Made by a program: the position numbers and the translations under genes
Source: Protea cynaroides
Lineage: Eukaryota; Streptophyta; Magnoliopsida; Proteales; Proteaceae
Assembly: GCA_028583415.1 (NCBI GenBank)
Contig: CM053272.1
Location: forward strand, 69,299,439 to 69,363,438
Direction: 5' to 3'
DNA: 64,000 nucleotides
The notes under the pieces: model-generated
Database searches by the model: none
What the model saw: only the letters and a program-made list of their open reading frames with translations
Told to the model about the DNA's origin: nothing
Shown: positions 47,231 to 59,200 of the stretch, piece by piece
Numbering within the stretch: position 1 is the stretch's first letter
How the letters are laid out: each line of letters starts with the position of its first letter

Positions 47231-48189
47231 TTCATACACATGTTTAGATAATTGCATTTGCATCAATAGTTAAGCATAACTGGTATGGAGGTTTAGGATA
47301 TGAGTCACATCATTGCCACCATCCTACCTTACTATTTTTGGAAGCAGGATTTGAAAGGAGAAACCACAACCCACACTTGTTTTGACATATCCATGATTCT
47401 ACAATTGATGGCTCGTTCCCAAGGGATGTATCCATACAGATGACAAGCTCAGTTGAGGAAACTACAGTCCATACTATTATGCTCCTTCCCTACCCGGTTC
47501 CTAACGTATGTTTCCTTACTGAGTAAGCTACTATCATGTTGTAAGATTGCACGACTCTTTTATCCACAACTCCCTGATTCCATGTCATTCTGACACCTTT
47601 TGAGAAACACAACAGAGAAACCCCAATTGATGCTTATCCCCTCAACCTAACTAAGTATCAGGGGTTAAGAGTTGGGTTCAGGTGTTTAGATCCCTCAGGA
47701 AATGAGCTATTGAAAGTGTAATGACAGGAGAAAGGAATCTCAGACTCCTGTTCATTCTTCCCATCGAGATTGGGTTCCTACAGGACCGACCGATACCGTT
47801 ATAAAACCACCTGGGAGCTTCAAATCAAATCCCAATGGAAATTCTAGGGACTAGAATTATGTAATCAGGATACTTGGGGTTAAATATTAATGTTAAAATT
47901 CAGAACATAGTTGCAATAAAGCGTAAGCTTAATGGATAAAAAGTGTGCTCTAGGTATCAGGAGTAGTTGCAATATCTGCAAGGGGTATAAAGTCTATGAA
48001 CTAATACAATTAAGATTAACATTAAAACTGAAGGTTAATTTGTTTAATAATAAATAAGGAAGGAAGTACCCTGTGCTAACTCAAAAAGGTGTGGCTTCTG
48101 ATCAAGGGAGGTGACCTTCCTAGACCACGTGAGGTCAGCAGAAGGATAAAAGGGTAACCGATGCCTTAAGACAATGAAAGAAGGGTGAT
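47231..48189 (+). other. Chr4 interior with one unassigned open stretch
   Basis: Mostly stops in all frames. An open piece at about 47580-47720 encodes ILTPFEKHNRETPIDAYPLN and some 20 further residues to a stop; I do not recognise it. The pol genes expected before a 3' LTR are missing. Confidence 0.35.
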
Positions 48190-48275
48190 AAAAAAGGAGG
48201 GGAGTTGTAAAACCCACTTGTTCGAGTCGTCTAATGAGTTGAAATTTCAGGGACGAAATTCTTGTAAGGGGGAGT
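48190..48275 (+). repeat. Duplicated polypurine tract / LTR-start junction, Chr4
   Basis: AAAAAAGGAGGGGAGT followed by an LTR-like start TGTAAAACCCAC (48206) is followed 70 bp later by a second TTTCAGGGACGAAATT, PPT GTAAGGGGGAGT and the real LTR start. The same double junction is found in Chr3 (19739-19852) on the other strand. Confidence 0.6.
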
Positions 48276-50611
48276 CGTAAGACCCGCACCCGAAAAACCC
48301 AATCTAACTTAGCTTTTAGTCTTGTGCTAGGTTTTCCCTAGCAAAATGAGCTGATACGATGACAGAGTAAGATTTTAGGCCAAACTAGGTGGAAGTATAA
48401 CAAAATAATAAATTTACATAGGACCAGAACAAACCAAATTTTGTCCAGTAAGAACTAGTTCAGTTGCAAGGACCTCAACCTTGTAGAACCAGACCTTGCC
48501 TCCAGACAGGTTTAAAGCTACCTACAAACTTGACACTTGTCTAATTTTAAATTAGGAACAATGGGGAATATACTATAGGTCCTTGAGCAGATCCTGGGCT
48601 GACACTTGTCGGATCCCCCTACCTTCTCCGACTAATATAGAGTCCCACTCCAGAGAGAGACTCTGATTCCAAATAGGTCTCCAACACCCTTATTTTTAGA
48701 GTCACGCACCCATCTCAAAACTCTGACGCATTCTTGTAAGGGGGGAGATTTAGAGGAAGGACGTAGAGAGTAGGAGAGGAACTTTCCAAAGGTGCTGTAG
48801 CACCACCCGAACCACTAGGTTCTAACTCAAGGAAGAGGAAACTCTTCCAGGACTAACTAATTAGATGCACTGACCCTACTAGTAAATTGTTTTAAATCAT
48901 GAGCTCTAGTCAGGATGAATAATCTTATGGCTAACCAAGAACCTTGAGGAGATTAGTAGTCTTTGTTTGGAATTCCAAGTCTAGGGATCTATCGACAGAC
49001 TTCTGCAGTGGGAATCTAGAAGCAGGTCAGGATGGAGGTCCAGTTGCAAAACCCATGCATTTAGACAGACCAAATATCAAACCTAACCCTTTGGGTTGGT
49101 ATGGTAGTAGGGACCATTCGCACATCTATGCTACCGGAGCTATAACTTGATAGTCTCAAAAAGTCTCAGGGGTGGTGAGGTCGTAGGACTGGTCGCACTA
49201 CTATACGACTAGAGCTGCTATCAAACACAATCAGACAGGGCCCTTGACCCATCTGGAGGGAAGATTGAATATAACCTTTAACGGGAGACTCTAGCCGGAC
49301 ACCCTGTATAATATACTAAACTATTGTCTACCATCAAATAATAACTTAATAACCTCATGTGTCTTAATTAGGTGTCGTGTGCGTAAACGATAACAGCCAA
49401 CATGGTGTGAAACCATATATTAGCTAATGCACATGTGAGGAATAGAACCTTGAAATTATTTATGTGTTTTTAAATAACTTGGATGCCTATGTTGAATTAT
49501 TTTGGTGAATGACATGTCATCCAATATTTGTATTTTCTCATGCATTTGCATCTTGAAATCTATTATAGTGTTTATATGAAGTGTGCGCTGTCTGTGTGGA
49601 AAGTTGAAAAGGGATCAAGGACCGCTGGACCGATTTGCTCAACAGACATTATTGGGATGACCTTGTACCTTAGTGGATTGACAACATCTAGGGGGAGTAG
49701 ACAGGTGGACTAGGATATCCACTGGGGTACGGTCATAGGCATTTTAATGACATGTATGATTGGTTAGAAGCATATTACCCCACGTTTGTAACCTTGGCCA
49801 GTAGGGGTTAAGTATTGGTGTGTGATGGGGGATGAAGGGGAGGTCTCGACGATGGTCATTGAAGCGTCATCAAGTGAGACTCAGCTCTATTACCATCCAC
49901 AGTGGGAGATGCATGGCTTCACTAGGGTTGTTGGAGCAACACTGAGTGAGTGACCATTCTTTCTCATGCATAGAGGTTTTGACCAGCTTCGGTGAGTGTG
50001 GTCTAGGCTTTCCATTGTACTTGGTAGGTTATACTTGACTTGCTTATTAAATCCCACGCATTATTGCCTCTTGTTTGTCTGCCTCTTACTGAGCTCAAGT
50101 TGGAGAGCTCACCCTATGGTCATATTTCCTTTTAGTATATGATTTAGGAAATCCTGAACCATGTGTCGTCAGTGTTCTAGAGGTTTCCAGCCCTGGCTGG
50201 GTGGTCACTTCGGTGTTTGAGGAAGGACATGGTGAATGGTGTGAGTGTGATGACTGCACCTACGAATAGGCGAAGGCATCACCGGCACTCTCGTTTGTCA
50301 GTTAACTTAGTTGATCAAAGTTGCCCTAGGATTTATTCTATTGAAATTGGGTTTAACAATATTATTCTGGTTATGTTATGATTTGATGGTTTCGAACTGG
50401 ATTGTTATTATTTAAACTATCAGTAGACTCTTGGTTTCACTTAGTATATGATTTCCACTATTTAGGTTGTACTCTGATTTGTGGATTGTGCTAATGGAAG
50501 TTCATGGTTGGTAGTGAATGGCACGGTTTTTTGTCATCCTGGGGTTGTACTGAATTGGTTCATTGATGGTTCAGGCACACCTCCGATTAGCCTAGAATTT
50601 GGGGTCTGACA
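48276..50611 (+). mobile_element. Chr4 3' LTR (plus strand, 2336 bp)
   Basis: It starts CGTAAGACCCGCACC (first T changed to C) after a PPT and ends GGGGTCTGACA. It is a distant member of the same LTR family: it shares the ends, the gacatgtcatccaatatt segment, some GGTCG motifs (49170-49210) and the conserved coding exon near its 3' end. The 5' part of the element was removed or separated by the Chr2 insertion. Confidence 0.75.
50136..50269 (+). CDS. LTR-encoded 43-codon terminal exon, Chr4 copy
   Basis: After a TTTCCTTTTAG acceptor the frame stays open for exactly 134 nt and ends GEWCECDDCTYE before a TAG. The rest of the peptide (DLGNPEPCVVSVLEVSSPGW) differs from the other copies, yet the acceptor-to-stop length and the CEC..C tail are the same. 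It lies on the plus strand in a diverged LTR, so the match is unlikely to reflect recent duplication. Confidence 0.5.
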
Positions 50612-51300
50612 CTAGTCCCATGGCCAATGATGTTGATGAACTCCTAGTAGCTGGCCCGATTACTATGGTGGGCTTCTGGTCGTTAATACTCTAGTCAAGA
50701 ATTGCTTATGTTGTTCTTGATGATCCCTCGGTGGATGTGGGAGTATCCCTAGTTGATTCCTCAGCTAATTCAACTTGTAGCCCTAAGGGTTTGGGCCTTG
50801 AGTACCGTTGCTTGCGAGGTGTCATTGCTTGTTTCTATCTTGGCAATATCTGAAAATTTTCATGTCAGGTGTTAGTACAAGCAACACAAAACTATTCGAC
50901 AAAAGTCCACAATTGATAATTTATGGGGTGGGAGCAACACCAAATATTCGAAGATTAGGTTGGAATTTTCTTCCCAATTCACTCTAGGATTCCCTGTGCT
51001 AGGCGACGGAGAGAGCTCTAGTAGCTTGTGCCACTGGTAGGAGCCAGCCATAGGCTCCCCCCTCTAACTTATGGGGAAGCCGGCCTAGGAATCATGCGGA
51101 AGGGTCAGTTGACATGAGCCTCCGGCTTGGCATCACACCCCTACTGTGACTGAGGTGGCACTAGGCAGTTGAGGAGTCTACTGGCATTATGTGTCACCGG
51201 CTCATTAATTGAGCCAATTTTCAAAATTTAAAATTTTGGCCTATCCAGTGGGTTCAGGCAGTCCCCAAGTGTTTAAGTGGCCAGTCCACAAAAACTTTAA
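50612..51300 (+). other. Sequence flanking Chr4, weak coding traces
   Basis: Short plus-strand open pieces (MANDVDELLVAGPITMVGFW and a stretch near 50720-50850) show no recognised domain. No repeat structure is seen. Confidence 0.3.
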
Positions 51301-51314
51301 GCCTATAAATAAGG
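51301..51314 (+). promoter_or_regulatory. Candidate promoter TATA box of the Chr5 antisense gene
   Basis: GCCTATAAATAAGG lies about 1 kb before the ATG at 52298. A donor-like TTTG^GTAAGG near 51570 and the acceptor at 52291 would give a spliced leader. No equally clear TATA box is seen at the Chr2 copy. Confidence 0.4.
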
Positions 51315-52291
51315 CTCATGTGTTCCATTTGAAGGGTTCGCTTTAGCCGTTAGGAGTAGGTAACACGTTCCCTGTCTTTCTTTTTATTGCATTCTATCTT
51401 ATCGTATCACATTTTGTCTTATTCAGAGGAGAAAGAAATCTAAGGCACGGCAAAGAGTTTGGAGTCCTTTCTTGGCCCTCTAGCATCACCTCTGCCTCCG
51501 TTTCATCTCAAATCTTTGATTTTTTGTTACAGTTCTCTTCCCTTCTTCCATTTCTATTTGCATTTCCCTTTGGTAAGGTTAGGATTTCTCCTTCAACCAA
51601 TTTGACTAGGATTTGAAGGGGAACCCATGACCTTGGGGTTTCTTTCATCCAAAACCCTACGGTTTCAGTTCTTACACCCAATGCATTGGGCAGTATGCCT
51701 TATCGGTATGACTATGGTCAGATTGGGATGCCCCTAGTTATTTTTAGGGTTTATTTCCCATTTTGTCCCATTTTGATTAGGGCATGGTGATCTGCTGTTG
51801 TCAACACGGGGCAGCCAAGGTGTAGGGGCTCACATGCCATACATGGATGCCCAATGGAGTTATTTTTAGACTATCTAGGCATTCTCTACGTCCACACTAG
51901 GCTTGTCCTTTGCTGCTAGCCCCTTTTCGGTTAGGGCTTGGTAGCATTGGGTGTCCCAAGTGTGGGTGTCCCACATGTCCCATGCACCAGCCCTATAGAA
52001 CTTTTGGATTACATATATGTACAAATCTATATACCTACAGTGGTATTAACATAACCCCACTATCCAACCTAAGGTTTTATTTTCCCTAGACCACTTTGGT
52101 CGAGTTGACTACTTTGACTCCTTGTAGGGGGCCACCTAACGTGTATCCCCAAATACCAGCCTCGTAGTGTGTCTAGGAGTCATCAGGCCATCCTGATTGA
52201 ACTGGGACTACCCTGGGCATTGTTTTATATTAGCCCCAACTATTTGGGTCTTGTAATATTAACCCAATTCGTCGATTCCTTCCTTTTGCAG
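51315..52291 (+). other. Leader of the Chr5 antisense gene
   Basis: Non-coding. It holds a candidate donor (about 51571) and ends in a pyrimidine-rich acceptor CGATTCCTTCCTTTTGCAG, six bases before the ATG. Confidence 0.4.
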
Positions 52292-52297
52292 GGGTTT

Positions 52298-53335
52298 ATG
52301 GCCCCTCGTAAGAGACCATTGCCCCTAAGGGCTCAGGGATTCGATGCCTTCTGGTTCCATTCGTACAGAGAGAGTCTAGATTTGGTTCAAATAAGGTGGA
52401 GGCCGAACGTTATGTTGTCTTTGAGGATCTTGCTCATTTCGGTATACCAAAGACGTTCAAGAAACTGGGTTGGGCACCCACATTCTGCATCAGGGAGGAA
52501 ATATACCTCAACTTGGTGCAACACTTTTACCGTAACCTAAGGTACGCGTTAGATGATGTTCGGGGTTTATTACGCATCTCCAGTTGGGTGAAGGGCGTAG
52601 ACAAGAAACTGGATGTCATCCACCTGGTCGAGATGTTAGGCGTGTCTACTGATGGAGAGAGGATGTAAAGCGGGCCTCATGAGGCCTTGGATTAAACTGA
52701 GACCGAGTAGGCAGAGGTACGGAGGACTCTGATCCACCCACAGATATTGGAGGCTCCAGAGGGAAAGGTAGAGAAAGACATCAAACCTATCCCCAAGTTC
52801 ATTAGTTGCCTAGTTCAGCATGACATCCTCCCCAAGGCAGGGCACCGGGAGAAACTGAATGCTTTTGCCATGTGTGTGACCCACCATATTTTTATAGAGC
52901 AGCCATTATGCCTTCGGTACATCATTCTATAGAACATACTCTTTACTACCAAGCACTTAGGCACCGTCATGTTACCTTACAGGCGTCTAATGACCCGTAT
53001 CTTTATGGATGCTGATGTGGTTTTCGATGGAGAGGCCATTGATAATGGCCTAGAGTCATCAAACTTTGGGTGGGACACCAGAGTGCGGATGGGTCACCAC
53101 GAGACAGTGGTGATCGACCTTGAGCTCGAGGTGCTACAGAGACTGAAGTAGGGTGTACATCGTCACAGATGGGCAGCAACGAGTAGAGCTGGCAGTAGAG
53201 AGAGGATCACTCGAGATGGTGCTAGCACAAGTAGGACTACGGGTTAGAATGATAGTGACTATGGCAATGAGGAGGGTCATGAGGGACATGACTCTCCACC
53301 AGCAGCTGCGAATTCTAAGCCCAGCGGACGCATGG
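52298..53335 (+). pseudogene. Antisense ORF, putative plant transposon protein-like (Chr5)
   Basis: Homologue of 41537-42733. It starts MAPRKRPLPLRAQGFDAFWF, shifts frame near 52390 and continues FEDLAHFGIPKTFKKLGWAP, LRISSWVKGVDKKLDVIHLVEMLGV, then HREKLNAFAMCVTHHIFIEQPLCLRYIIL and LGTVMLPYRRLMTRIFMDADVVFDGE. The spacing of these blocks matches the Chr2 copy. Five or more stops interrupt it. At 53336 it is cut by the Chr6 LTR, so the acidic C-terminus is missing. Sequence identity to the Chr2 protein is low, which means the gene has been carried for a long time. Confidence 0.6.
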
Positions 53336-53758
53336 TGTCACACCCCAATTTCGGCTGAGCCAGAAATGTGAGTGAACCGTCTCCAAACCACGGTTCACAC
53401 CAGGATCTCAATAGACCATGTCAACAAACCATTCCAAGCAAACCATCCATAATCAGAGAATAATAAATAGTAGCAGATTTAAATAAATAAATGAACTGAG
53501 TTTTCTATTTGTAATTAAATAATTATCCAGTTATGCCATCATCCACAATCATAAATAATAATTTATTACATTGTCTATACCCAATTGAAAGAAAAAAAAT
53601 TAAATAAATAATCCCTAAAGAAACACACAAAAAGAGCACTCACATGAGGCGTCATGCTCACCCTCTACTGCCTGTGTGTCAATAGCAGCTACTGTCCCAT
53701 ACATTGGGGCAGCCATAAAGTCTTCAACCGTATAACCTGCATCAAGATCTGAAAAAGA

Positions 53759-53820
<62 letters not shown>

Positions 53821-54003
53821 GGGTTAGCTCACAACTTAGCTCAGTAAAGCACAAGACCAATGCAACATACAAAATGCATGAGATAACATTACAATTGGGT
53901 CAGGTATAACTAGCAAAATGCTATGGTAAGATTTGGCAGCCACCGCACCTCCATGCACGAGAGTGTGAGCACACCCAACGGTCAGGCTTCGATCCACACT
54001 GCT
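53336..54003 (-). mobile_element. Chr6 LTR (left part, interrupted by Chr7)
   Basis: Its left end TGTCACACC marks the 3' end of a minus-strand family LTR inserted in the Chr5 antisense gene (candidate target repeat catgg). After 668 bp it is interrupted by Chr7; the remainder should lie to the right of the window. It contains a TA microsatellite of about 57 bp (53762-53818) just upstream of its coding exon acceptor. Confidence 0.75.
53615..53748 (-). CDS. LTR-encoded 43-codon terminal exon, Chr6 copy
   Basis: It follows TTCTCTTTTTCAG, the strongest acceptor of the set, and runs exactly 134 nt to a TAG. The peptide has DAGYTVEDFMAAPMYGTVAA and ends HDASCECSFCVFL. A TA microsatellite lies right before the acceptor, inside the presumed intron. 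Confidence 0.55.
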
Positions 54004-54287
54004 TGTCACACACCAATTCCGCACTAATCAGAATGGTGTGATGAACTGCTAAATAACCAATGGTTCAACCAGGATCTCAATAGGCTGTGTCCGTGTTACT
54101 TAAACCATACACATCCACATTTAATATTCAGAGTAAATACACAATAGTGGAAGTCTTTAATATTAAATGAACTGAGAATCTAACTGTGATAATCATAAAT
54201 TAAATATTCAATTATGTTGTATTAACTGAGACATAAATAAATAAAGTATCAATTACATTCCCTTAATAGTTCAACAAATTATAAAAT

Positions 54288-54421
54288 CTAATTGAAAACG
54301 CATGAGTTGCATTCGCATGAGGAGTCATGCGTCTCCACTATGTCTTCAGCCTCCATAGCAGCAGCATACCCATATGCGGGCGCATTCATATAGTCTTCAA
54401 CTGTTATACCTGCATCATCAA
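54288..54421 (-). CDS. LTR-encoded 43-codon terminal exon, Chr7 3' LTR copy
   Basis: 134 nt from acceptor to TAG, with DAGITVEDYMNAPAYGYAAAME and the ending HDSSCECNSCVFN. It is nearly identical to the 5' LTR copy at 62422-62555. Confidence 0.55.
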
Positions 54422-55419
54422 CTAAAATATTCGAATTCGAAAGGGTGAGCACACATCATGGCTCAGTGAGCAAAACAAAACAATGCAACAAATATATGCA
54501 TGCTTTCAATTCATATCTGTGGTCTGATGTATAAGTTTGCAACGTGCTATAGAAAGGTTCGGTGGCCACCTTGCCCCTATGCACAGGTGTGAAGCCCGCC
54601 AAAGGTTAACGTTTACTGACGTCCCCATCCACCCCACTATGGAATAGAGATAGAGCTAAAGTGCTGAGGCCCGCCAAAGGTTAACGTTTATTGACGTCCC
54701 CATCACATTTCCCCTGATACTCTACCCATACCAACACATAACCCCCTGTTGGCGAGGGCTTGCAAACTGGGCTCGCAACTAACCAATCCTAATGTCAAAC
54801 AGTGTATCCAAGGCCTCACCCCAGCATCCCTCAATACGTCCATAGAGATAGAGCTAAGGCCCCCGGGCAGAGTGAGAGACCACTGGGACCGAGACCACCT
54901 CCCCTGATACTCTACGACGTAATAGTTCTACTAAGGTAATGGCGATACGACAATGTCAGTGACAAGACTTGAGTAAGAGATAGAGCTAAGGCCTCCCAGC
55001 AGAGTCAGAGACCACTGGGACCGAGACCACCTCCCCTGATACTCGCTCGCATCAAGCACCAACCATACACAAACATTCATATGCCTATTCCTAGCATCAT
55101 CATCATCATCATGCTGTAATAAACAGAAGTAAATATGCATGAACATTTATAGCAGGAATATTAGATGACATGTTGAATGCACATATAAGCATACACGCAT
55201 AGAATCAATATGACATTGGACTCAAGAAATAAAAATGGTTTATTATTAATCAGTTAGTTTAGGTCTTGATCCCTCACCTGACGCTTGTTCGATAGTCCGC
55301 TTCAAGTCACAAGGTCCAAACGTGCTGTCACAAGGTCCTATACGATATTAGGGTTTAGTTAGATTAGGTTTACATTGGTCGAAAAAACCAATAATGGCAA
55401 AACACATCTTACAGAGCTG

Positions 55420-55570
55420 ACCGGTCGCAGATACCGGTCGTAGCTCTGTGGGGAAACCTGCGACCAGTATAGTCAGTCGGTCCCCACAGGCCAGTCCCCA
55501 AGAGGTACCGGTCGCAATACCAGTCGCATGGGGGTGCGACCCGACCGGTATGTCTCCGAAAGACCATACA
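55420..55570. repeat. GGTCG/CGACC cluster, Chr7 LTR
   Basis: A dense run of ACCGGTCG, CGACCGGT and related palindromes. The 5' LTR has it at 63555-63705. The variant here is ACCGGT-rich, unlike the GGGGGTCGAT form of Chr1 and Chr3 or the GACCACA form of Chr2. Confidence 0.6.
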
Positions 55571-55988
55571 TCCGGTTTCTCGACTTTCATCAGTCATCCC
55601 CTATTGATTCTAGGGTTTCTCCTACACATTCTAGGTCTGAGCATTGAGTTAGAATTGTTCCAACTCCATTCAAGTCCTAGTTTTGATGGTCTTCATCCTA
55701 AAACTCGAATATAGGGTTTACCAACCAAATTAGGGTTTGACGGCAACATAGGGTTTAGGTCAATACCCGCGTTACATGGCATGGATTCAATAACAACCAA
55801 CCCTACAAGATTTCATAGAGTAGAATAAGGTTTAAGCACTTATCGTCGACTTACGGTGAGATGTTCTTCGTCGAATGGCAATGACGGCTCTTCCTTCTCC
55901 TTCCTAGCTCCTTCTCCTTCTTCAATCTCCTTTCTCCTCTCTAGGGTCTGTGAGGATCAATGTGAGGGATTCTAGGAGGTTTAGAGGG

Positions 55989-55999
55989 GTTTATATAGG
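55989..55999 (-). promoter_or_regulatory. LTR promoter TATA box, Chr7
   Basis: The minus strand reads CCTATATAAACCCC, followed by a splice donor 140 nt downstream at 55854. Confidence 0.65.
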
Positions 56000-56295
56000 C
56001 TAAGATTAGGTTTAGGAAACCTCCTAGCATTAGGAAAGTCCTAGGGTTCGGAATTTGGAAAGTGGGACCCGTAAAGATCCATTTTCGGATCTTCGTAGTC
56101 TGCTGTGTAGGCTATACCGGTCGACCGGTACCAAGACCGGTACCAAAACCAGTACCATCGACTGATATGACTTAATTCATACCTAATTTGGTCTGTTTGG
56201 TCCGATTTCATACCTGGTTGTCATCCGCTCGTCTCGTCCGACCCGGTGATGATTGGAAGACTTGTTACGACATGAATTTAAGGTTTAGATCGGGT

Positions 56296-59200
56296 TCATG
56301 GGGTACGGGTCTTACAACTCCCCCCTCTTATAAAAATTTCATCCTCGAAATTGCACATACCTTCCAAGTCGAAAAGATGAGGGTATTGCTTTCGCATAGC
56401 ATTTTCTTCTTCCCATGTGACTTCTTCTATATCCCGGCTTCTCCAGGTGACTTTGACATAGTAAATGTCACGGTTGCGTAGGCGTTGAACCTTTCGGCTG
56501 GTGATTTGAGTTGGTGCTACTTCCAATGTCAAATCATCAGTCAAATCAGGTGGATCTGCTGCCAAAACGTGTGTTGGGTCCCTAACGTACTTCTTCAATA
56601 ATGAAACATGGAATACATCATGCACACCTGACATGGATGGTGGTAGTGCTAACTAGTAAGCCACTTTTCCACGTTTGGCTAAAATCTCATATAGCCCGAC
56701 ATATCACAGACTTAGTTTCCCTTTCTGTCCGAACCATTTCAAACCTCGCATTGGTGACACTTTGAGGAATACCTTATCACCTACGGCAAACTCAAGGTCT
56801 CGGCGTCGAGTATCTGCATATTTCTTCTGACGATTCTGAGCCATTCTCACTCTTTCCTTGATGATGTCGACCACTCGACAAGTCTCTTCAACAAATTCTA
56901 GTCCAATAATGCTACGTTCTCCCACTTCATTCCAAAATAGAGGAGTTCGACACTTTCTACCATACAGTGCTTCATAGGGTGACATCTGTATAGTAACTTG
57001 ATAGATGTTGTTATAAGCGAACTCGATCAATGGTAATTTTTCGTCACATGATCCTTTAAAATCAATTACACAGGCTCGGAGCATGTCTTCTAGAATCTGA
57101 ATGGTACGCTCCGACTGTCCGTCTGTCTGGGGATGGAATGCAGTACTGAACTTCAATGTTGTACCCATAGCCTTTTGCAATCCTTCCCAAAACTTTAAAG
57201 TAAATCGTGGATCTCTGTCGGATACAATGTTTTCAGGTACACCGTGTAGCCTGACAATATTATCCACATATAACTTGGCTAACCTCTCCAATGTATACTG
57301 AGGTTGTATAGCTATAAAACGAGCTATTTTAGTCAGACGGTCTACGATCACCCAAACCGCGTCAACTACTCGAGGAGTCAATGGTAATCCTGTGACGAAG
57401 TCCATGGTGATGCAGTCCCATTTCCATGCTGGTTCTAGTAAACGGCTGTAACAATCCTGCCGCCTTTGTCGTTTAGCCTTTACTTTCTAACAATATAGAC
57501 ATTGAGACACGAATTTTGCTACATCTGTTTTCATTCCCCTCCACCAGTACAACTTCTTCAGATCATGATACATTTTTGTACTTCTAGGATGTATCGAATA
57601 GATGGTGGTATGGGCTTCTTTCATCAATCGGTGTCTAATGTCCAAGCTTTCTGTTTCAGGTACACATATCCTTCCTTTGTACTTCAGTACCTTCTTTCAT
57701 CCAAGGTGAACTCAGGGATAGTCCTACCTTTTTCGATGTCCTCTTGTATTGTTCTTAGGTAAGGATCTGATTTGATAGCTGTCTTTACTTCATCAACTAT
57801 GTCCGGTATAATCTTTAATGCGACGAACATATTTGAAAACCGATGGATAAACCCTTGGTTGGCTGACCCATCCAGTGTATCTATCACAAACTGTTCATTA
57901 CCGTGATTGAATACCTTCTCGGTAGTACCCATTGTTGCAGTTGTGCTAACCTCTCCCTGAGATTTTATTATTGCCTTTCTACTCAACGCAACGGCTACTA
58001 TATTAGCCTTCCCTTGGTGATACTGGATATCACAGTCATAGTCTTTCAGTAATTCCAGCCATCTTCTTTGTCTCATATTCAACTCCTTCTGATTAAATAG
58101 ATAAGTAAGACTTTTATGGTCTGATTTAATCTGAAACTTCTCCCCGTACAGATAATGTCTCCATATCTTGACAGCATGTACTACTGTCGCTAGTTCTAGA
58201 TCATGAGTGGGATAGTTTTTCTCATGTGTCTTCAACTGTCTTGAGGCATAAGCAATCACTTGCTCTCCTTGCATAAGTACACATCCTAATCCCAATCCTG
58301 ACGCGTCAGTGTATAAGGTAAATGGCTGTCCTGGAATCGGAATAGTCAAGATCGGGGAGGATATCAATCTCGCCTTCAATGTTTGGAAACTCTTCTCGCA
58401 TTTCTCAGTCCAAACAAACTTTTCGCCCTTCTTGGTTAAACTGGTAAGAGGTACAGTAATTCGGGAATAGTCTTTCACAATTCATCGATAATAACCAGCT
58501 AGACCCAAGAAACTTCTAATTTCTACAACACTCTTCGGTGCCTCCCACTTCACAATAGCTTCGATCTTACTCGGATTTACTTTAATTCCCTCAGCGGATA
58601 CCACATGGCCTAGAAAAGCGACTTCATTCAGCCAAAACTCATACTTTGTAAATTTGGCGTAAAGCTTTTCCTTTTGTAACCGCTGTAGAGCAACTCTTAA
58701 ATTCATAATATGAGTTTCTTTGTCCTTAGAGTAGACCAATATGTCATCAATAAATACTATAACCGACGTATCCAACATGTCGTGGAAAACCCGGTTCATA
58801 AGTTCCATAAAGGTTGCTGGTGAGTTTGTCAATCCAAATGACATGACCAAGAATTCATAATGTCCATATCTAGTCTTGAACGCTGTCTTAGGAATATCAC
58901 CATCTTTAATCTTCAACTGATGATAGCCTGACCGAAGATCGATCTTAGAGAACACTTTTACCCCTTGCAATTGATCGAACAAATCATCGATCCGAGGCAA
59001 TGGGTATCGATTCTTGATGGTCCATTTATTCAGTTCCCGGTAGTCTATACACAATCGAACACTACCGTCCTTCTTCTTTACAAGTAATACTGGCGCTCTC
59101 CATGGTGATATGCTAGGGCAAATGTAACCCTTGTCCAGTAATTCTTGTAACTGTACTTTTAGTTCCTTTAATTCAGTAGGAGCCATTCAATATGGTGCTT

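Larger units (their letters stand above)
54004..56316 (-). mobile_element. Chr7 3' LTR (2313 bp)
   Basis: TGTAAGACCCG (56316) to TGTGTGACA (54004) on the minus strand. It contains the coding exon (54288-54421), repeated caaaggttaacgtttatt segments (54600-54690), GGTCG clusters (55420-55570 and 56105-56165), a donor CACC^GTAAGT (55854) and a TATA box (55989-55999). Confidence 0.92.

Noticed and set aside
53320..53340. Missing primer binding site at the left end of the Chr6 LTR
   Set aside because: For a minus-strand element the left side of a left LTR is flanking DNA, so no PBS is expected.
55348..55714. Overlapping frames in the Chr7 LTR GGTCG cluster (also 63484-63858)
   Set aside because: Created by the palindromic GC-rich cluster; different frames are open in the two LTR copies.
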